Positions 15,671-26,400 are shown, counted from the first letter of the stretch. The stretch: 46,691 bases of DNA from Candidatus Omnitrophota bacterium (GCA_026387595.1 JAPLLL010000127.1:1-46691); one strand, 5' to 3'. The notes: generated by a model not told the origin, from the letters alone. Program-made: numbers and translations.

Positions 15671-16789
15671 ATGAACAGGGAAAAATTAAAAAAAGCGAAT
15701 AAGGACAAATTGGTCCTTTTGGCCAGGAAGAGCAACATACGCGGCGCGCATATCATGAAAAAAGGAAGGCTTGTTGACGCGCTGATGAGGGTAAACACCA
15801 GAAAGACAAAAGCCAAAAGATCCGTCAGAAGAAAAGTAACGGCGCAGAAGGTCATCGGCCGCATCAGGATGCTGCCGCAGCACAAGCTGCGCGACAGGGT
15901 TTTTGTAACGGCGCCTCCGGTAGGGCAGCAGCGCCAGCAGCAGAAAGTCGAAGAAGCTAAATATTATGCAGGGCCCGCCCCGGAACACAGAAAATACGAA
16001 GAGTTCAATTTTCCCTCAGGCTATGGCGATAACAGGATAACGATCATGGTAAGGGATCCCTGGTGGCTATATTCCTACTGGGAGATCCAGCCGCAGAAAG
16101 AAGAAGAGTCCCGCCGCAGGATCGCCCAAAAAGGGCTTTCTCCGGTCAAGTCGATCTTGCGCGTATACGACGTTACGGACGTGGAATTCAACGGCCGTAA
16201 TGCCCACTCAAGTTTTGACATAGAGCTTTCCGGGCTCGCGAATACCTGGTACATAAACGTCGGCACGCCGGATCGGTCCTGGATAGTCGATATCGGCATA
16301 CTGGCCAGTAATAATGATTTTTTTCTGCTGGCGCGGTCAAATTGCGTACGCACCCCGCGTTTCGGCATGTCGGACGTGATCGACGAAGAATGGATGTGCG
16401 CGGATGACGAGTATTGGAGGATGTTCGGCCTTTCCGGCGGTTTTGGCGTAGGGAAGGGATCGCTTGCGCTGAAAGAGATGTTTAAGAAACGGCTGCTTCA
16501 GCAGATAACTTCAGGCGGCGTAAGCAGCTTTTCAAGCCCGGTAAAAAAGGCGGTTAAAAAGAAAGGCTTCTGGCTTATAGTGGACGCGGAACTGATCGTA
16601 TACGGCCAGACCGCACCGGACGCAAAGGTTACAGTGCAGAACAAAACGATACGTTTAAGAAAAGACGGGACGTTTACATTAAGATTCGCACTTCCCGATG
16701 GCAAACAGGATATACCTGTTATTGCCACTTCGAATGACGGCGATGACACGAGGTCTATCACGCCTATAATCACCAGACGCACCGAATAA
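15671..16789 (+). CDS. DUF4912 domain protein with basic N-terminal SAP/Rho-N-like helix
   Basis: 372 residues from ATG 15671, with GAGGTG nine bases upstream. The N-terminus MNREKLKKANKDKLVLLARK with MKKGRLVDALMRV resembles the Rho N-terminal or SAP helix-extended-loop, and a very basic stretch follows. The centre is DUF4912 (IMVRDPWWLYSYWEI, ILRVYDVTD, WYINVGTPDRSWIVDIG, LLARSNCVRTPRFGMSD). The C-terminal third looks like a beta-sandwich (VDAELIVYGQTAPDAKVTVQ). It is seven bases from the GH57 gene. This pairing suggests a shared job in glucan or glycogen handling, perhaps glycan sensing; no function is proven. Confidence 0.85.
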   Translation: MNREKLKKANKDKLVLLARKSNIRGAHIMKKGRLVDALMRVNTRKTKAKRSVRRKVTAQKVIGRIRMLPQHKLRDRVFVTAPPVGQQRQQQKVEEAKYYAGPAPEHRKYEEFNFPSGYGDNRITIMVRDPWWLYSYWEIQPQKEEESRRRIAQKGLSPVKSILRVYDVTDVEFNGRNAHSSFDIELSGLANTWYINVGTPDRSWIVDIGILASNNDFFLLARSNCVRTPRFGMSDVIDEEWMCADDEYWRMFGLSGGFGVGKGSLALKEMFKKRLLQQITSGGVSSFSSPVKKAVKKKGFWLIVDAELIVYGQTAPDAKVTVQNKTIRLRKDGTFTLRFALPDGKQDIPVIATSNDGDDTRSITPIITRRTE

Positions 16790-16796
16790 AAAGGAA

Positions 16797-18378
16797 ATGG
16801 AAAAAGGATATCTTGCATTAGTCCTGCATGCCCACCTTCCGTTTGTGCGGCATCCGGAACACGAGGATTTTTTAGAAGAAGACTGGCTATACGAGGCCAT
16901 TACCGAGACCTATATTCCGTTAATAGAGGTTTTTGAGGGCCTTGTCCGGGACAAGGTCGGTTTCCGCATAACAATGTCTCTCACCCCGACGCTTATATCC
17001 ATGCTGATCGACCCGCTTCTTCAGAGTCGCTACCTCAAACATCTCAATAAACTCATAGAACTGGCCCAGAAAGAGATCGAACGCACGCGCTGGCAGGGCA
17101 AGTTCCACGACCTTGCCCTTATGTACCATGACCGTTTTATCAGAGCCCGCCGCATATTTTGCGATGAATATCAGATGAACATAGTGAACGCCTTCAAGAA
17201 ATTCTCAGACTTAGGTGTTCTCGAGATCATCACCTGCGGGGCGACCCATGGGTTCCTGCCGCTCATGCAGATCGAGCGCAGGACTTCGGTAAGGGCCCAG
17301 GTCAGGGTGGGCGTGGACCTGCACAGAAAGATGTTCGGCAGGACGCCTGTAGGTATATGGCTCCCGGAGTGCGCGTATCATCCCGGAGATGATGAGGTCC
17401 TTAAGGAATTCGGCATAAAATATTTCATAACGGATACCCACGGTATCCTGTTCGGTTCCCCGCGCCCAAAATACGGCGTGTTCGCGCCGTGCTACTGCAA
17501 GTCAGGCGTTGCGGCGTTCGCGCGAGATGTTGAAAGCTCAAAATCAGTCTGGAGCTCGCAGGAAGGCTATCCGGGCGATTATAATTACAGGGAATTTTAC
17601 CGGGACATCGGCTATGACCTGGAATATGATTATGTAAAACCGTATATACTTCCGGACGGCAAGCGCATAAACACCGGAATAAAATATTACAGGATCACAG
17701 GCGAGACGGAAAATAAGGAGCCGTATGTGCGGCAATGGGCGCTTGACAAGGCCGCGTCCCATGCCGGAAATTTTATGTTCAACAGGGAGAAGCAGATCGA
17801 GCACCTGGGCAATTTTATGGACAGGCGGCCGATGATCCTTTCCCCGTATGACGCGGAGTTATACGGCCACTGGTGGTTTGAGGGTCCGGACTGGCTTAAT
17901 TTCCTGATAAGAAAGATCTATCATGACCAGAAGACAGTGAAACTGATCGCGCCGTCCGATTACCTTAAGATATACCCGCGCAACCAGGTGCTTACGCCTT
18001 CTTATTCCAGCTGGGGTTGGAAAGGTTACAGCGAGGTATGGCTTGAAGGCTCCAATGACTGGATTTATCGGCACCTACACAAGGCAGTGGAGCGTATGAT
18101 CGAGATTGCGGAATCAAACCGTTCGAATTCGAACGGCCTTGTCAACCGCGCGTTGAACCAGGCGGCGCGTGAACTGCTATTGGCCCAGTCCAGCGACTGG
18201 GCTGAAGACGGCGACACATTCCTCGTATGCCTACCAGCGCACCAAAGACCATGTCTATCGTTTTACCCGCCTTTATGAAGAGATAAAATCTGGCAGGATA
18301 GATGAAGGCTTCCTTGCCGATATAGAGAGTAAAGATAATCTCTTTCCCGACATAGATTACCGGATGTACTGCAGGTAA
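16797..18378 (+). pseudogene. GH57 glucan branching enzyme-like protein (DUF1957), frame broken near its end
   Basis: From ATG 16797 the frame gives a GH57 catalytic domain: LHAHLPFVRHP, nucleophile E191 in GIWLPECAYHPG, and acid D352 in MILSPYDAELYGHWWFEGP. The DUF1957 helical domain follows. These match the TK1436-type 1,4-alpha-glucan branching enzymes, about 525 residues. After LLLAQSSDWA the frame turns to unrelated sequence and stops at 18278. In another frame KTATHSSYAYQRTKDHVYRF and FPDIDYRMYCR continue the family to TAA at 18376-18378. The join is at about 18206-18214, and an 8-base loss between two CT pairs would explain it. Only the last ~55 residues are affected, so the catalytic core could still be made. 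Confidence 0.82.
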
Positions 18379-18415
18379 TTAACAATTTTTTAAATCATGG
18401 ATTAAAGAGGGGAAT

Positions 18416-19471
18416 ATGAGGAAAAGACTATTTATCATTGGGATATTAAGTTTTAGTTTGATCTGTACCGGAGTGAAAGCTTGGGCCGCGGGCGCGGGTG
18501 AAGCCGGAGAAAAAAGGGTTATGGTTACAAAGACGGCCGAAGAACCCAGCGTTCTGGGCATTGACAACGTGCTGGGCGAGGATACAAGCATCAGGGCCAC
18601 GGGCCGGTTGTTTGAAGATTACAGATATATAAAGGTTGCCGTAGAAAAAAGACATATTTTTAACAGCCCGTATTTTTTGGGTATTGATGTTGACGGCCGT
18701 TTGTGGAACGCTACGGAATTTGATTTAAACGGCGAGGGCGCAGGCTTCTATGGCGGCAGGATGTTCGGTAACTCCGTTAAGCTGATGGCAAGATATAGGT
18801 TTGAAAGGTACGATGTTACCGATACTGATTCCGCAAGCGCTGTTGATTTCAGGGATGTTAAGGGGGTAAATGATATTTCGGCAGCCAGCCTGATCCTGGA
18901 GAGGGACACGACCAACAATGCGCTTTATCCGACCAAGGGCAGCCAGCTTGCCGGCCGCGCGGAATTGGTGGCAAAAACGATCGGCAGTGATTTTAATTAT
19001 ACAAGGTTTGAAGGAGAGGCCGCGTTCTATCATACTCCGTTTTCTGAGATTACCCTTTGCGCGCACGCGCAATTAGGGGTAATGAGCGATTTCGGCAGCA
19101 CGCAAGAAGTGCCTTTTTATGAAAGGTACTTTGTCGGTTCCGGAAGTACAGTGCGCGGTTTTAAGTGGGGCAGGGTCGGGCCGATGAGCGCCCAGAATAA
19201 TCCTTTGGGTGACAATTGCATACTTATCGGGAACCTGGAAGCAAGGCGCCCTATCTATAAAAAATTAACGGGCGCTGTTTTTTTTGATGCAGGAAAAACA
19301 TTTCATGATTTTTCAGATATCGACAAGAATGATCTAAGAGAGAGCGCTGGGCTGGGGCTTAGGTATCTTACGCCGTGGGTCGTATTAAGGGCAGATTACG
19401 GTTTTATACTTGACAGAAAGCCCGGTGATAACCTTGGCAAGCTCCATCTTACGATCAGCATGCCGTTCTAA
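18416..19471 (+). CDS. BamA/TamA-like outer membrane barrel protein (surface antigen family)
   Basis: 351 residues with signal peptide MRKRLFIIGILSFSLICTGV and a cut near AWA. There are no POTRA domains. The body is a 16-strand-type barrel of the bacterial surface antigen (Omp85) family: LERDTTNNALYPTKG, then FYERYFVGSGSTVRGFKWGR with the conserved VRGF motif of loop 6, IGNLEARRPIYKKLTGAVFFD, and terminal Phe in LTISMPF. With no POTRA it resembles patatin-type or stand-alone Omp85 barrels rather than BamA itself, so the cargo is unknown. GAGGGGAAT precedes the ATG. Confidence 0.85.
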   Translation: MRKRLFIIGILSFSLICTGVKAWAAGAGEAGEKRVMVTKTAEEPSVLGIDNVLGEDTSIRATGRLFEDYRYIKVAVEKRHIFNSPYFLGIDVDGRLWNATEFDLNGEGAGFYGGRMFGNSVKLMARYRFERYDVTDTDSASAVDFRDVKGVNDISAASLILERDTTNNALYPTKGSQLAGRAELVAKTIGSDFNYTRFEGEAAFYHTPFSEITLCAHAQLGVMSDFGSTQEVPFYERYFVGSGSTVRGFKWGRVGPMSAQNNPLGDNCILIGNLEARRPIYKKLTGAVFFDAGKTFHDFSDIDKNDLRESAGLGLRYLTPWVVLRADYGFILDRKPGDNLGKLHLTISMPF

Positions 19472-19482
19472 AAAAGTATAAT

Positions 19483-21315
19483 ATGGATCAACATGATGTT
19501 ATAGTCATCGGCGCGGGGCATGCGGGATGCGAGGCCGCTTTGGCGGCGGCGCGCATGGGCAGCCGCGCACTGATGATAACAATGGACAAAAACAAGATAG
19601 GTTTTATGTCCTGTAACCCCGCTATCGGCGGAGTAGGCAAAGGCCAGCTTGTTAAAGAGATAGATGCGCTGGGCGGCGAGATGGCAAAGGCGACCGACGC
19701 GACCGCGATACAGTACCGCATGCTCAACATGAGCAAGGGGCCCGCGGTTCACTCATCCCGCGCTCAGGTGGACCGCAAAAAATATGCCGCATACATGAAG
19801 GCCGCGCTTGTCAATCAGGCCGGCCTTGAAATAAAAGAAGCGACTGCGCGGTCGATATTAACCGATAAAGGCGGGGCAACAGGCGTAGAACTTGAAAATG
19901 GCGAAAAGATATCCGCGAAAACGGTTGTTATAACACCCGGCACATTTTTGAACGGCCTCATCCATATCGGCTTGGAACATTTCCCGGGCGGCAGGATAGA
20001 AGAAAAACCCTCCGCGTTGTCCGAAAGCCTTAAAGCGCTTGGGTTTAAAATAGGCAGGCTAAAGACCGGTACAAGCCCGCGGTTGGACGGCCGCACAATA
20101 GATTTTTCAGTGTTAAAAGAGCAGCCTGCGGATGAAAACCCGGTTCCATTTTCATTTTCCACGCAAAAGGTTACTGCAAAACAGATACCGTGCCATATTG
20201 CTTATACAAACAAAAATACGCATGATGTTATAAAAAGAAATCTGAATCGTTCACCTTTATACGCGGGTGTTATCAAAGCGACCGGCGTGCGGTATTGCCC
20301 GTCCATAGAAGACAAGATCGTGCGTTTTGCCCAACGTGACAAGCACCAGATATTCCTTGAACCGGAGGGCCTTGATACGTTTGAGTATTACGCGAACGGT
20401 GTTTCGACAAGCCTGCCTGTTGATGTCCAGATAGAGATGCTGCGCACGATAAAAGGCCTTGAAAAAGTCGAGATATTAAAACCCGGTTACGGCATAGAGT
20501 ACGATTATTCCGACCCCGCCCAACTGAAAGCTACCCTCGAAACAAAGCTGGTGGAAAATCTATTTTTGGCGGGGCAGGTAAACGGCACAACCGGTTATGA
20601 AGAAGCGGCTGCTCAAGGCCTGATCGCGGGCATAAACGCCGCGCTTAAGACGCAGCAGAAAGCGCCTTTTACGCTGGACAGGTCCCAGGCTTATATCGGG
20701 ATCTTGATAGATGATCTTATTACAAAGGGTACGACCGAGCCGTACAGGATGTTTACTTCCAGGGCGGAATACCGCCTGATATTAAGAGAAGATAATGCGG
20801 ACCTGCGCCTTAGCAAATTCGGGTATCAATTCGGCCTTGTTGAAAAAGAAGAATATGACAAAATTTTGCAAAAAGAAGAATTTATAAAAAAAGGCATAGA
20901 GGACCTGAAAAAACACAGGCTTGATAAGGTATTGCGCAGGCCGTCGGTAAGTTATTCCGATATCTTAAAGGACAGCTGCTTTTTGGACTGCATACCGGCA
21001 GAGGCCAGGAAACAGATAGAGATAGAGGTAAAATATGAAGGATTTATAGAGCGGCAGCTGAGGGAAGTGGAAAGATTTAAAAAGATAGAGTCGGTAAGGA
21101 TACCTTCAGATTTTGATTTTAAAGGCGTTCACGGCCTTTCAAATGAAGTGTGTGAAAAACTTACGCGTTACCGGCCCTACTCGCTCGGCCAGGCCTCAAG
21201 GATATCGGGTATTACGCCGGTCGCGATCTCAGCGCTTATGGTGTATCTGCACGGATATGGACGAAAAAAAATAAAAAACAATTACGGCGATAAAAATGGA
21301 CGATTGCAGCGATAA
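19483..21315 (+). CDS. mnmG: tRNA uridine-5-carboxymethylaminomethyl modification enzyme MnmG (GidA)
   Basis: 610 residues. VIGAGHAGCEAALAAARMG is the FAD-binding Rossmann motif. SCNPAIGGVGKGQLVKEIDALGGEM, GLEHFPGGR, RLKTGTSPRLDGRTIDFS and LFLAGQVNGTTGYEEAAAQG are MnmG signatures. With MnmE it builds the cmnm5 group at the wobble uridine. No clear ribosome site is visible before ATG 19483: TATAAT lies directly against it, and I see no matching -35. The end overlaps the QueG-like gene by 20 bases. Confidence 0.95.
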   Translation: MDQHDVIVIGAGHAGCEAALAAARMGSRALMITMDKNKIGFMSCNPAIGGVGKGQLVKEIDALGGEMAKATDATAIQYRMLNMSKGPAVHSSRAQVDRKKYAAYMKAALVNQAGLEIKEATARSILTDKGGATGVELENGEKISAKTVVITPGTFLNGLIHIGLEHFPGGRIEEKPSALSESLKALGFKIGRLKTGTSPRLDGRTIDFSVLKEQPADENPVPFSFSTQKVTAKQIPCHIAYTNKNTHDVIKRNLNRSPLYAGVIKATGVRYCPSIEDKIVRFAQRDKHQIFLEPEGLDTFEYYANGVSTSLPVDVQIEMLRTIKGLEKVEILKPGYGIEYDYSDPAQLKATLETKLVENLFLAGQVNGTTGYEEAAAQGLIAGINAALKTQQKAPFTLDRSQAYIGILIDDLITKGTTEPYRMFTSRAEYRLILREDNADLRLSKFGYQFGLVEKEEYDKILQKEEFIKKGIEDLKKHRLDKVLRRPSVSYSDILKDSCFLDCIPAEARKQIEIEVKYEGFIERQLREVERFKKIESVRIPSDFDFKGVHGLSNEVCEKLTRYRPYSLGQASRISGITPVAISALMVYLHGYGRKKIKNNYGDKNGRLQR

Positions 21316-21923
21316 AAATTATCAGGAATTAAAAAAGTTTGTCACAGGTCTGGGCGCTGCAGCGTTCGGCGTTTGCAGTTTTGAACAGGGCGGGATGGGC
21401 TTTGCCATATCGATCGCAATAAGGCTCTCAAGAAAAGTCCTGGATGAAATAATTGACCGGCCCACGAGACTTTATTTTTATCACTACAGACAGGCAAATA
21501 ACCTTCTTGACCATATCACCATGCGTCTTTCAAATTTTATACAGGAGAAAGGTTTTGATGCGGTGCCCATACCGGCGTCCGTTATCGTGGATTGGGAAAA
21601 GCAGACAGCTCATCTGTCGCACAAAAATATCGCGGAGCTTAGCGGCATAGGCTGGCTTGGCCGCAGCAATCTTATAGTCCATCCGGAATACGGCAGCCAG
21701 ATAAGGCTTGCTACAGTGCTCACGGAATAAGAAACTGGATATGGGCTGCGGAACCTGCAAGGCGTGCGTTTCGGCGTGCCCTGCCTCTGCGATAAAAGAT
21801 TCACAAAAAGATTTTGACCACACTGCCTGCTTTGAAAAACTTAAATTCTTCCAGAAACAGCGATATGCCGATCAGTTTATCTGCGGGGTATGCGTAAAAG
21901 CGTGTTTACCCCGCTCCTTGTGA
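21296..21923 (+). pseudogene. QueG-like iron-sulfur protein (epoxyqueuosine reductase family), frame broken
   Basis: The first frame (to TAA 21730) has VPIPASVIVDW, LSHKNIAELSGIGWLGRSNL and HPEYGSQIRLATVLT, as in QueG-type cobalamin/iron-sulfur reductases. Another frame then gives KKLDMGCGTCKACVSACPAS and ICGVCVKAC, the two 4Fe-4S motifs, ending at TGA 21923. The family has a short TDxPLxxD-like segment between, which is missing. A loss of about 14-17 bases at 21717-21730 fits. QueG makes queuosine in tRNA, and the neighbour mnmG also modifies wobble bases. At about 200 residues it is much shorter than QueG, so a QueG-like ferredoxin-domain protein is an alternative. Confidence 0.7.
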
Positions 21924-21950
21924 CCGATATCTAGGCGGGGCCTGCCCTTG

Positions 21951-22337
21951 CTACCTAATTTTCCTTACCAGATAACCGGAATTAGTAATATATATCCCGA
22001 ATTTTACCTTCGGAATAAACCCCTGCTTTACTGCTGATGTAAAACTCGTGTCTACGACAGGCAGGTCTTCGGCTATCTTCAGCATGATCGCCTGACCGGC
22101 TCTTGGGAAATTATAGCTATTGCCTGCTGAGTCATAAATAGAAAGGGGCTTGTGGCTGGTCTTAATACCAACGAGATTCAACGGTTTCTTCCATTTTAGT
22201 ATCTCGCCTTCAAAAACCCAGTTTTTGCCTTTGCATTTAATAAATATAAAGTCAGGATTTTTTATATTCGGGAAATAGAAGAGATAGAAATTATACCTGC
22301 TGTCAGGGGATGGGGCGCATCGTATTGTGCCTACCAA
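21951..22337 (-). CDS. Hypothetical protein, possibly 5'-truncated
   Basis: The only gene I accept on the minus strand. About 128 residues read IRCAPSPDSRYNFYLFYFPN, VFEGEILKWKKPLNLVG, SIYDSAGNSYNFPRAGQAIM and FGIYITNSGYLVRKIR, with a beta-rich look. No family is recognised. There is no ATG: the first possible start is TTG 22337, and the frame runs upstream through IAQETL to a stop, so it may have lost a signal peptide. It faces the QueG-like gene, and a REP-like palindrome lies upstream. Base composition is more A+T-rich than its neighbours. Confidence 0.5.
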   Translation of the reverse strand: MVGTIRCAPSPDSRYNFYLFYFPNIKNPDFIFIKCKGKNWVFEGEILKWKKPLNLVGIKTSHKPLSIYDSAGNSYNFPRAGQAIMLKIAEDLPVVDTSFTSAVKQGFIPKVKFGIYITNSGYLVRKIR

Positions 22338-22410
22338 AGTTTCCTGGGCAATCGTGCCGAAGCCGCTTCATATCCACAAGATTAGCACATCGCAATCTTA
22401 AAGTCAACTT

Positions 22411-22448
22411 GGTGTCAGACACCTCAATTCAAAAGGTGCCTGACACCT
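22411..22448. repeat. REP-like double palindrome (GGTGTCAGACACC type)
   Basis: GGTGTCAGACACCT (22411-22424), nine bases, then AGGTGCCTGACACC (22434-22447). The arms pair at 13 of 14 positions, and the left arm is itself a palindrome. Hairpins of this wording are widespread in bacterial intergenic DNA. There is no T run, so it is not a terminator. The rest of 22338-22494 holds nothing I recognise. Confidence 0.7.
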
Positions 22449-22494
22449 ACCCAAGATGGATGCTGTTAAATTAAAAAAAGTTAGTTAGTTATAC

Positions 22495-22522
22495 TTGCAA
22501 ATACACGCTTATGTGGTATACT
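22495..22522 (+). promoter_or_regulatory. Promoter of the exported FHA protein cluster
   Basis: TTGCAA (22495-22500), 16 bases, TATACT (22517-22522). It leaves a leader of about 140 bases before ATG 22668. Confidence 0.65.
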
Positions 22523-22565
22523 TATATCAGAAAGTAAAGAAAAGCTCATAGAGAAAAGGAGGATC

Positions 22566-22611
22566 ATGCATCAGTATTAGCCTCATTGAAAAACGAGGGC
22601 TTCATTTTTTT
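22566..22611 (+). promoter_or_regulatory. Four-codon leader frame with an overlapping terminator-like hairpin
   Basis: AGGAGG (22557-22562), the strongest ribosome site nearby, precedes ATG-CAT-CAG-TAT-TAG (22566-22580), encoding M-H-Q-Y. The stop codon overlaps the left arm of a short hairpin AGCCTC (22579-22584) / GAGGGCT (22595-22601, one bulge), followed by seven T (22605-22611). A ribosome at the leader stop would cover the hairpin, as in attenuation. The stem is short, so this is a candidate only. Confidence 0.4.
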
Positions 22612-22667
22612 GTAGTAATCTTAATTGCTTTAGAAAAGAATTAAACAGTTTAATACTGGAGATTTTA

Positions 22668-23462
22668 ATGCAAAGTACCCGCTCTCAAGTATTAACGAAA
22701 AAAAAGCCATATTATGTGGTAATTACGATTATCACTATATGGTCTTTTTTGTTTAATGCGATAACACCCGCTTCTGCGAATACATTACGGCCGCTGGCAA
22801 GGGCAGAGATAAGGATCCCCGCTATTAGCGCGAAACCGGGCGACTTTATAATTTTAGGCGAAGTTGCGTTGCGATTGCAAAAGAAAACAGGGGCGTGGGT
22901 CCTCGTTGGGCGTGGTGGCTATGAATATAAGCTTCATGAGGGCGCGAATATAATAGGCAAGGCTAACCCTAAAAAGGCGGAAAGTTATGAAAACCCCAAA
23001 GGCGGGCTGGATGTAGCGTTACTCGATACAACAAAAACAGTATCACACGTTCACACCGCTATCATTGTGGAGACAAGCTCGGTTAAAGTCTATAATCTTT
23101 CGAAAACCAACGAAACCATGGTCGGCAGATCAATTGCCGGAAGGCCTACGGATAAAGAGATAGATGATATCCTGGCCCGTGATTTGGCGGTAAAATTTTC
23201 GAAGGAATTGGTAGAAATCGACTTTAAAGACTGGAGTAGGCTCTCTGCGCTAAGGGCGATTGTTAATTATCTTACCATCCGTAAGAAAGTGCTGGGCCAC
23301 AAAAAGCCTAATGAAAAGGATATAATAGAACAGGCAAAAAAAATTATATTTGCCCGGCCAAAACCTGTCGTCGCTATTCCCAAAGGAGGGTTTGTTACTC
23401 ACGCCCTTTCATTTTTAGGGCTAACCGGCCGGGTAAGCAAAACCATTAAACAACAAATTTAA
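22668..23462 (+). CDS. Exported FHA-like domain protein with LRPLA motif
   Basis: 264 residues. A hydrophobic segment (VVITIITIWSFLFNAITPA, 17-35) ends at ASA, followed directly by NTLRPLARAE (38-47). Residues ~56-155 look like an FHA domain: IIGKANP, TVSHVHTAII (S126, H129) and VKVYNLSKTNETMVG in place of the S-x-x-H and NG phosphopeptide-binding motifs. The C-terminal ~100 residues are helical and unrecognised. Exported FHA domains are unusual, since these domains normally read phosphothreonine in the cytoplasm. It is the first gene of a three-gene run sharing the LRPLA motif. Confidence 0.65.
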   Translation: MQSTRSQVLTKKKPYYVVITIITIWSFLFNAITPASANTLRPLARAEIRIPAISAKPGDFIILGEVALRLQKKTGAWVLVGRGGYEYKLHEGANIIGKANPKKAESYENPKGGLDVALLDTTKTVSHVHTAIIVETSSVKVYNLSKTNETMVGRSIAGRPTDKEIDDILARDLAVKFSKELVEIDFKDWSRLSALRAIVNYLTIRKKVLGHKKPNEKDIIEQAKKIIFARPKPVVAIPKGGFVTHALSFLGLTGRVSKTIKQQI

Positions 23463-23468
23463 CTTTAT

Positions 23469-26400
23469 ATGAAAAATAGACCCGTAACCCTCATAGCGAT
23501 CTTGATGATCCTGGCCATGTCCCTCGGACCAGAGGCGTGGTCTTTGATTGGTCCTCGGGATGAATTTTCCAAATTCGCCCGCGAGAGAAAATTCTCGGGT
23601 ACTTTCGCGGGGGCCTCGGCCGGGCCTGCCCGACTCTGTGTGGCTAAATGGGCAGGCGGGCCGGATGAACTCAGGCCCTTAGCGGCAGGTGAAAGGGCTT
23701 CGGCTAGATTCGTAGCCGATGCACAGGCCGGGGATTATATCGTCCTCGGCAATGTCCCCCTTTACCTGGGCAAAAGCGAGAAAGGTGAATGGGCGATTAC
23801 AGATGCGTCGGGCCGCAGGTACGCCCTTAAGAGCGGCGTGATGAACACTGTAGGCCGTGGCCTTGAAACCAACGATGTAGCCCTGCCGGATACCCTCACC
23901 AATAAGGCGATCTCCCACCGGCATGCCGGTATCAGCATAGGTTACAACGCGGTAAAGATATACGACCTTGGATCCGCAAACGGCGTCGCAGTAAAAAGAA
24001 ATCCGTTAGACCCTGGTGATTTACCGATAGGAAAAGATAATATAAGCCGGGCGCTTGAGGACCGGTACCGCAGCGGGACAAGAGTTGTGTTAGCGGGAGA
24101 TTCCCACCCGTTTTTCAACATGTCCAAAAAGTGCGGCGAGCTGGCCGCGTCCCTGGGAGCTAGGAAGGCAATTACGCATCTGGGGCTGGAACTGCCGAAG
24201 GCATACCAGGAAGACCTGGATAAATTATTGCGGCATTGGCGGCTGCGGAATACGTGGAACAGGATAGACCTGGCTACCTACGCCGCCATATGCAGGTCTG
24301 ACGAAAAGATCGTCAGGTATATAACCCGGGCTTATGGCCCTTACCCCGCGGCATATTTCGGTATGCTTCAAGCTGCCTACGAAAACGGCGTCAAGGTGAC
24401 CGCTATCGACAACAGGATCACGGAAGAAGACCACGAAGGCCGCCAGAACGACGCCGGTATGCTTAAGAACATAGCCGAAGTGCTTAAACAGCCGGATGCG
24501 CGCATGCTGGTCTTTATAGGCGCGATGCACGCAAATAAAAACTCGGCGCCAGCCTATCCCGGTGACAGGCACCTCGGCGCCCTTCTTAAGGAAAAAATGC
24601 CCCAGGTAAAACCCTATTCGGTCTATCTCTGGGATAATGAGGCGGCAGAGGGTGATTTCCCGCTCCTGGGAAAAGGATTGGGAGCAAAGGGATTGCTGCA
24701 TTCGGATTTCCTGATGACGCTGAGCAACAGCACTGTTTTCGGGATGATGCCTGCCCGCCTTGGCAGGGGCCGTCTCGGAGACATGTATGATGCGGCCCTG
24801 CATGTCAGCGGGCCGTGGGTCTCATTCAAACCTGCGCAGGCCGGCGTAACGCTTTCCGAAAGGTTGGCGCGGCAGGACCTGAGGAATATTATTTCAGAAG
24901 AGGCAAGGGCGTTTTTATACAGGCAGATATCGCTTGATGTTAAAGATGTAGCGATCGGCTGCGAAAACGGAAAAGAGATATTTGGCAGGCTGCTTGGCGA
25001 GCACGAACCGGAATTGATAAATGCAGGTACCCAGACAGGCGGGCTGAGATCAAAGGTCGAAAAAATCCGCGTATATGACGGAGTCTATCTGTTGCTAAAC
25101 AGCTACGCCCAAGCTGGAAAACTAAATATTTTTGGCGCGGATCACGCTATTCTCAGCATAAACCCCGCAGGGTCTCACGTGATACTTGAGGCAGGCGGAA
25201 ATAAAATGGACCTGAGCGCATTCGAAGTTTTGGCCGCTCTCATGCTGCAACAGAAAGGCTCAGGCGGCATGGCGCATCTGGCAATGCCGTTCGCCTATAA
25301 TGCCAAAGATGAAGCGGGGAATGACTATACCGTGTCAGGGGCCGCGATCTTTATCTATTACGACGGTCATATCCTCAGGTATAATTACGGATTTGCGGCA
25401 GGCGCAAAGAAGTGGGTATTGGAGAAATTTATAGACGGCAAAAAATCATCGCTGTTGGTGAAAAACGAGAACGGCCTGAACTTTGAAAAACTGCGACAAA
25501 AGGGCCCGGAAAAGGCGATAGCGTATTTGGATGGCCTGATAAACCCGGTTGAAAAAACAGTCAGGGTGGCAGTGGGAATTAATTTTATCGGCGAAAAGCC
25601 GGCTATTTTTAATGCGGATAGCCCGACTATTCAGAATATCCTGGAAAACAGGCAAAAGATCGAAGAAGCGCTGCGTATAGTTTATAAAGACAGCACCATC
25701 TCATTGGATGGCGTAAAGAATACAGAGGTAAGCTGGTGCGGCCTGGGGAATACTAAAGCTGTATATCACATGCGTTTTTTTACTGCCGGCGGCAGAGCAT
25801 TAGACTTGGCGTTGTCGGTATTTAAGGACAAAGAACGGCGCGACGAGGAATTAAGTAACATAGGGATAATCCAAAATGAAATGGCAGCTACTCCCGGGGA
25901 GGATATCGTACTGATGAAGGGCAGCCCTGTGGACGCTGAAACGGTACGTGTTTCCCCGAGTGGATTGGAGCTTAAACAAACGTACTATTGCACCTTGTCG
26001 GAATATGGCGGAGTTGACATAAAGCGTCTTTCAAATATATTGATCCAATTATTCGCCGGTGAGAAATTGGGCGAAGGGAATCTGTATAATCTGGTAAAGA
26101 TAGGCCTTATTACCGAGGAAGAAAGTTCAACGCTTAAGGACGATGCAAATGGGCTCGCTCAAATCGTGAAGGCGCGCATTAACCGGAGCGATATCGACAA
26201 TCTTATTGTCGATATCGAAAAGATGGGCATCGCGAAATATTTTGAACTTTATAAGAGGACAGCCGGCCGGGCTGTTGCGCTGGATCCGAAGCGGGACAAC
26301 GTGCTGATCAGGTATGACAGAAGTAACAATAAATGGGGTGCCAGATTGATAGATTTTGAACGCATACGGTCTTGTTCCGTCGGCGAATATATAGCGAGTT

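Noticed and set aside
19477..19482. TATAAT just before mnmG as a promoter
   Set aside because: No acceptable -35 at 16-18 bases, and it touches the ATG. A leaderless start cannot be supported from sequence alone.
21909..21939. CCCCGC/GCGGGG inverted repeat as a terminator after the queG-like gene
   Set aside because: Six-base stem, long loop, and no T run on either strand.
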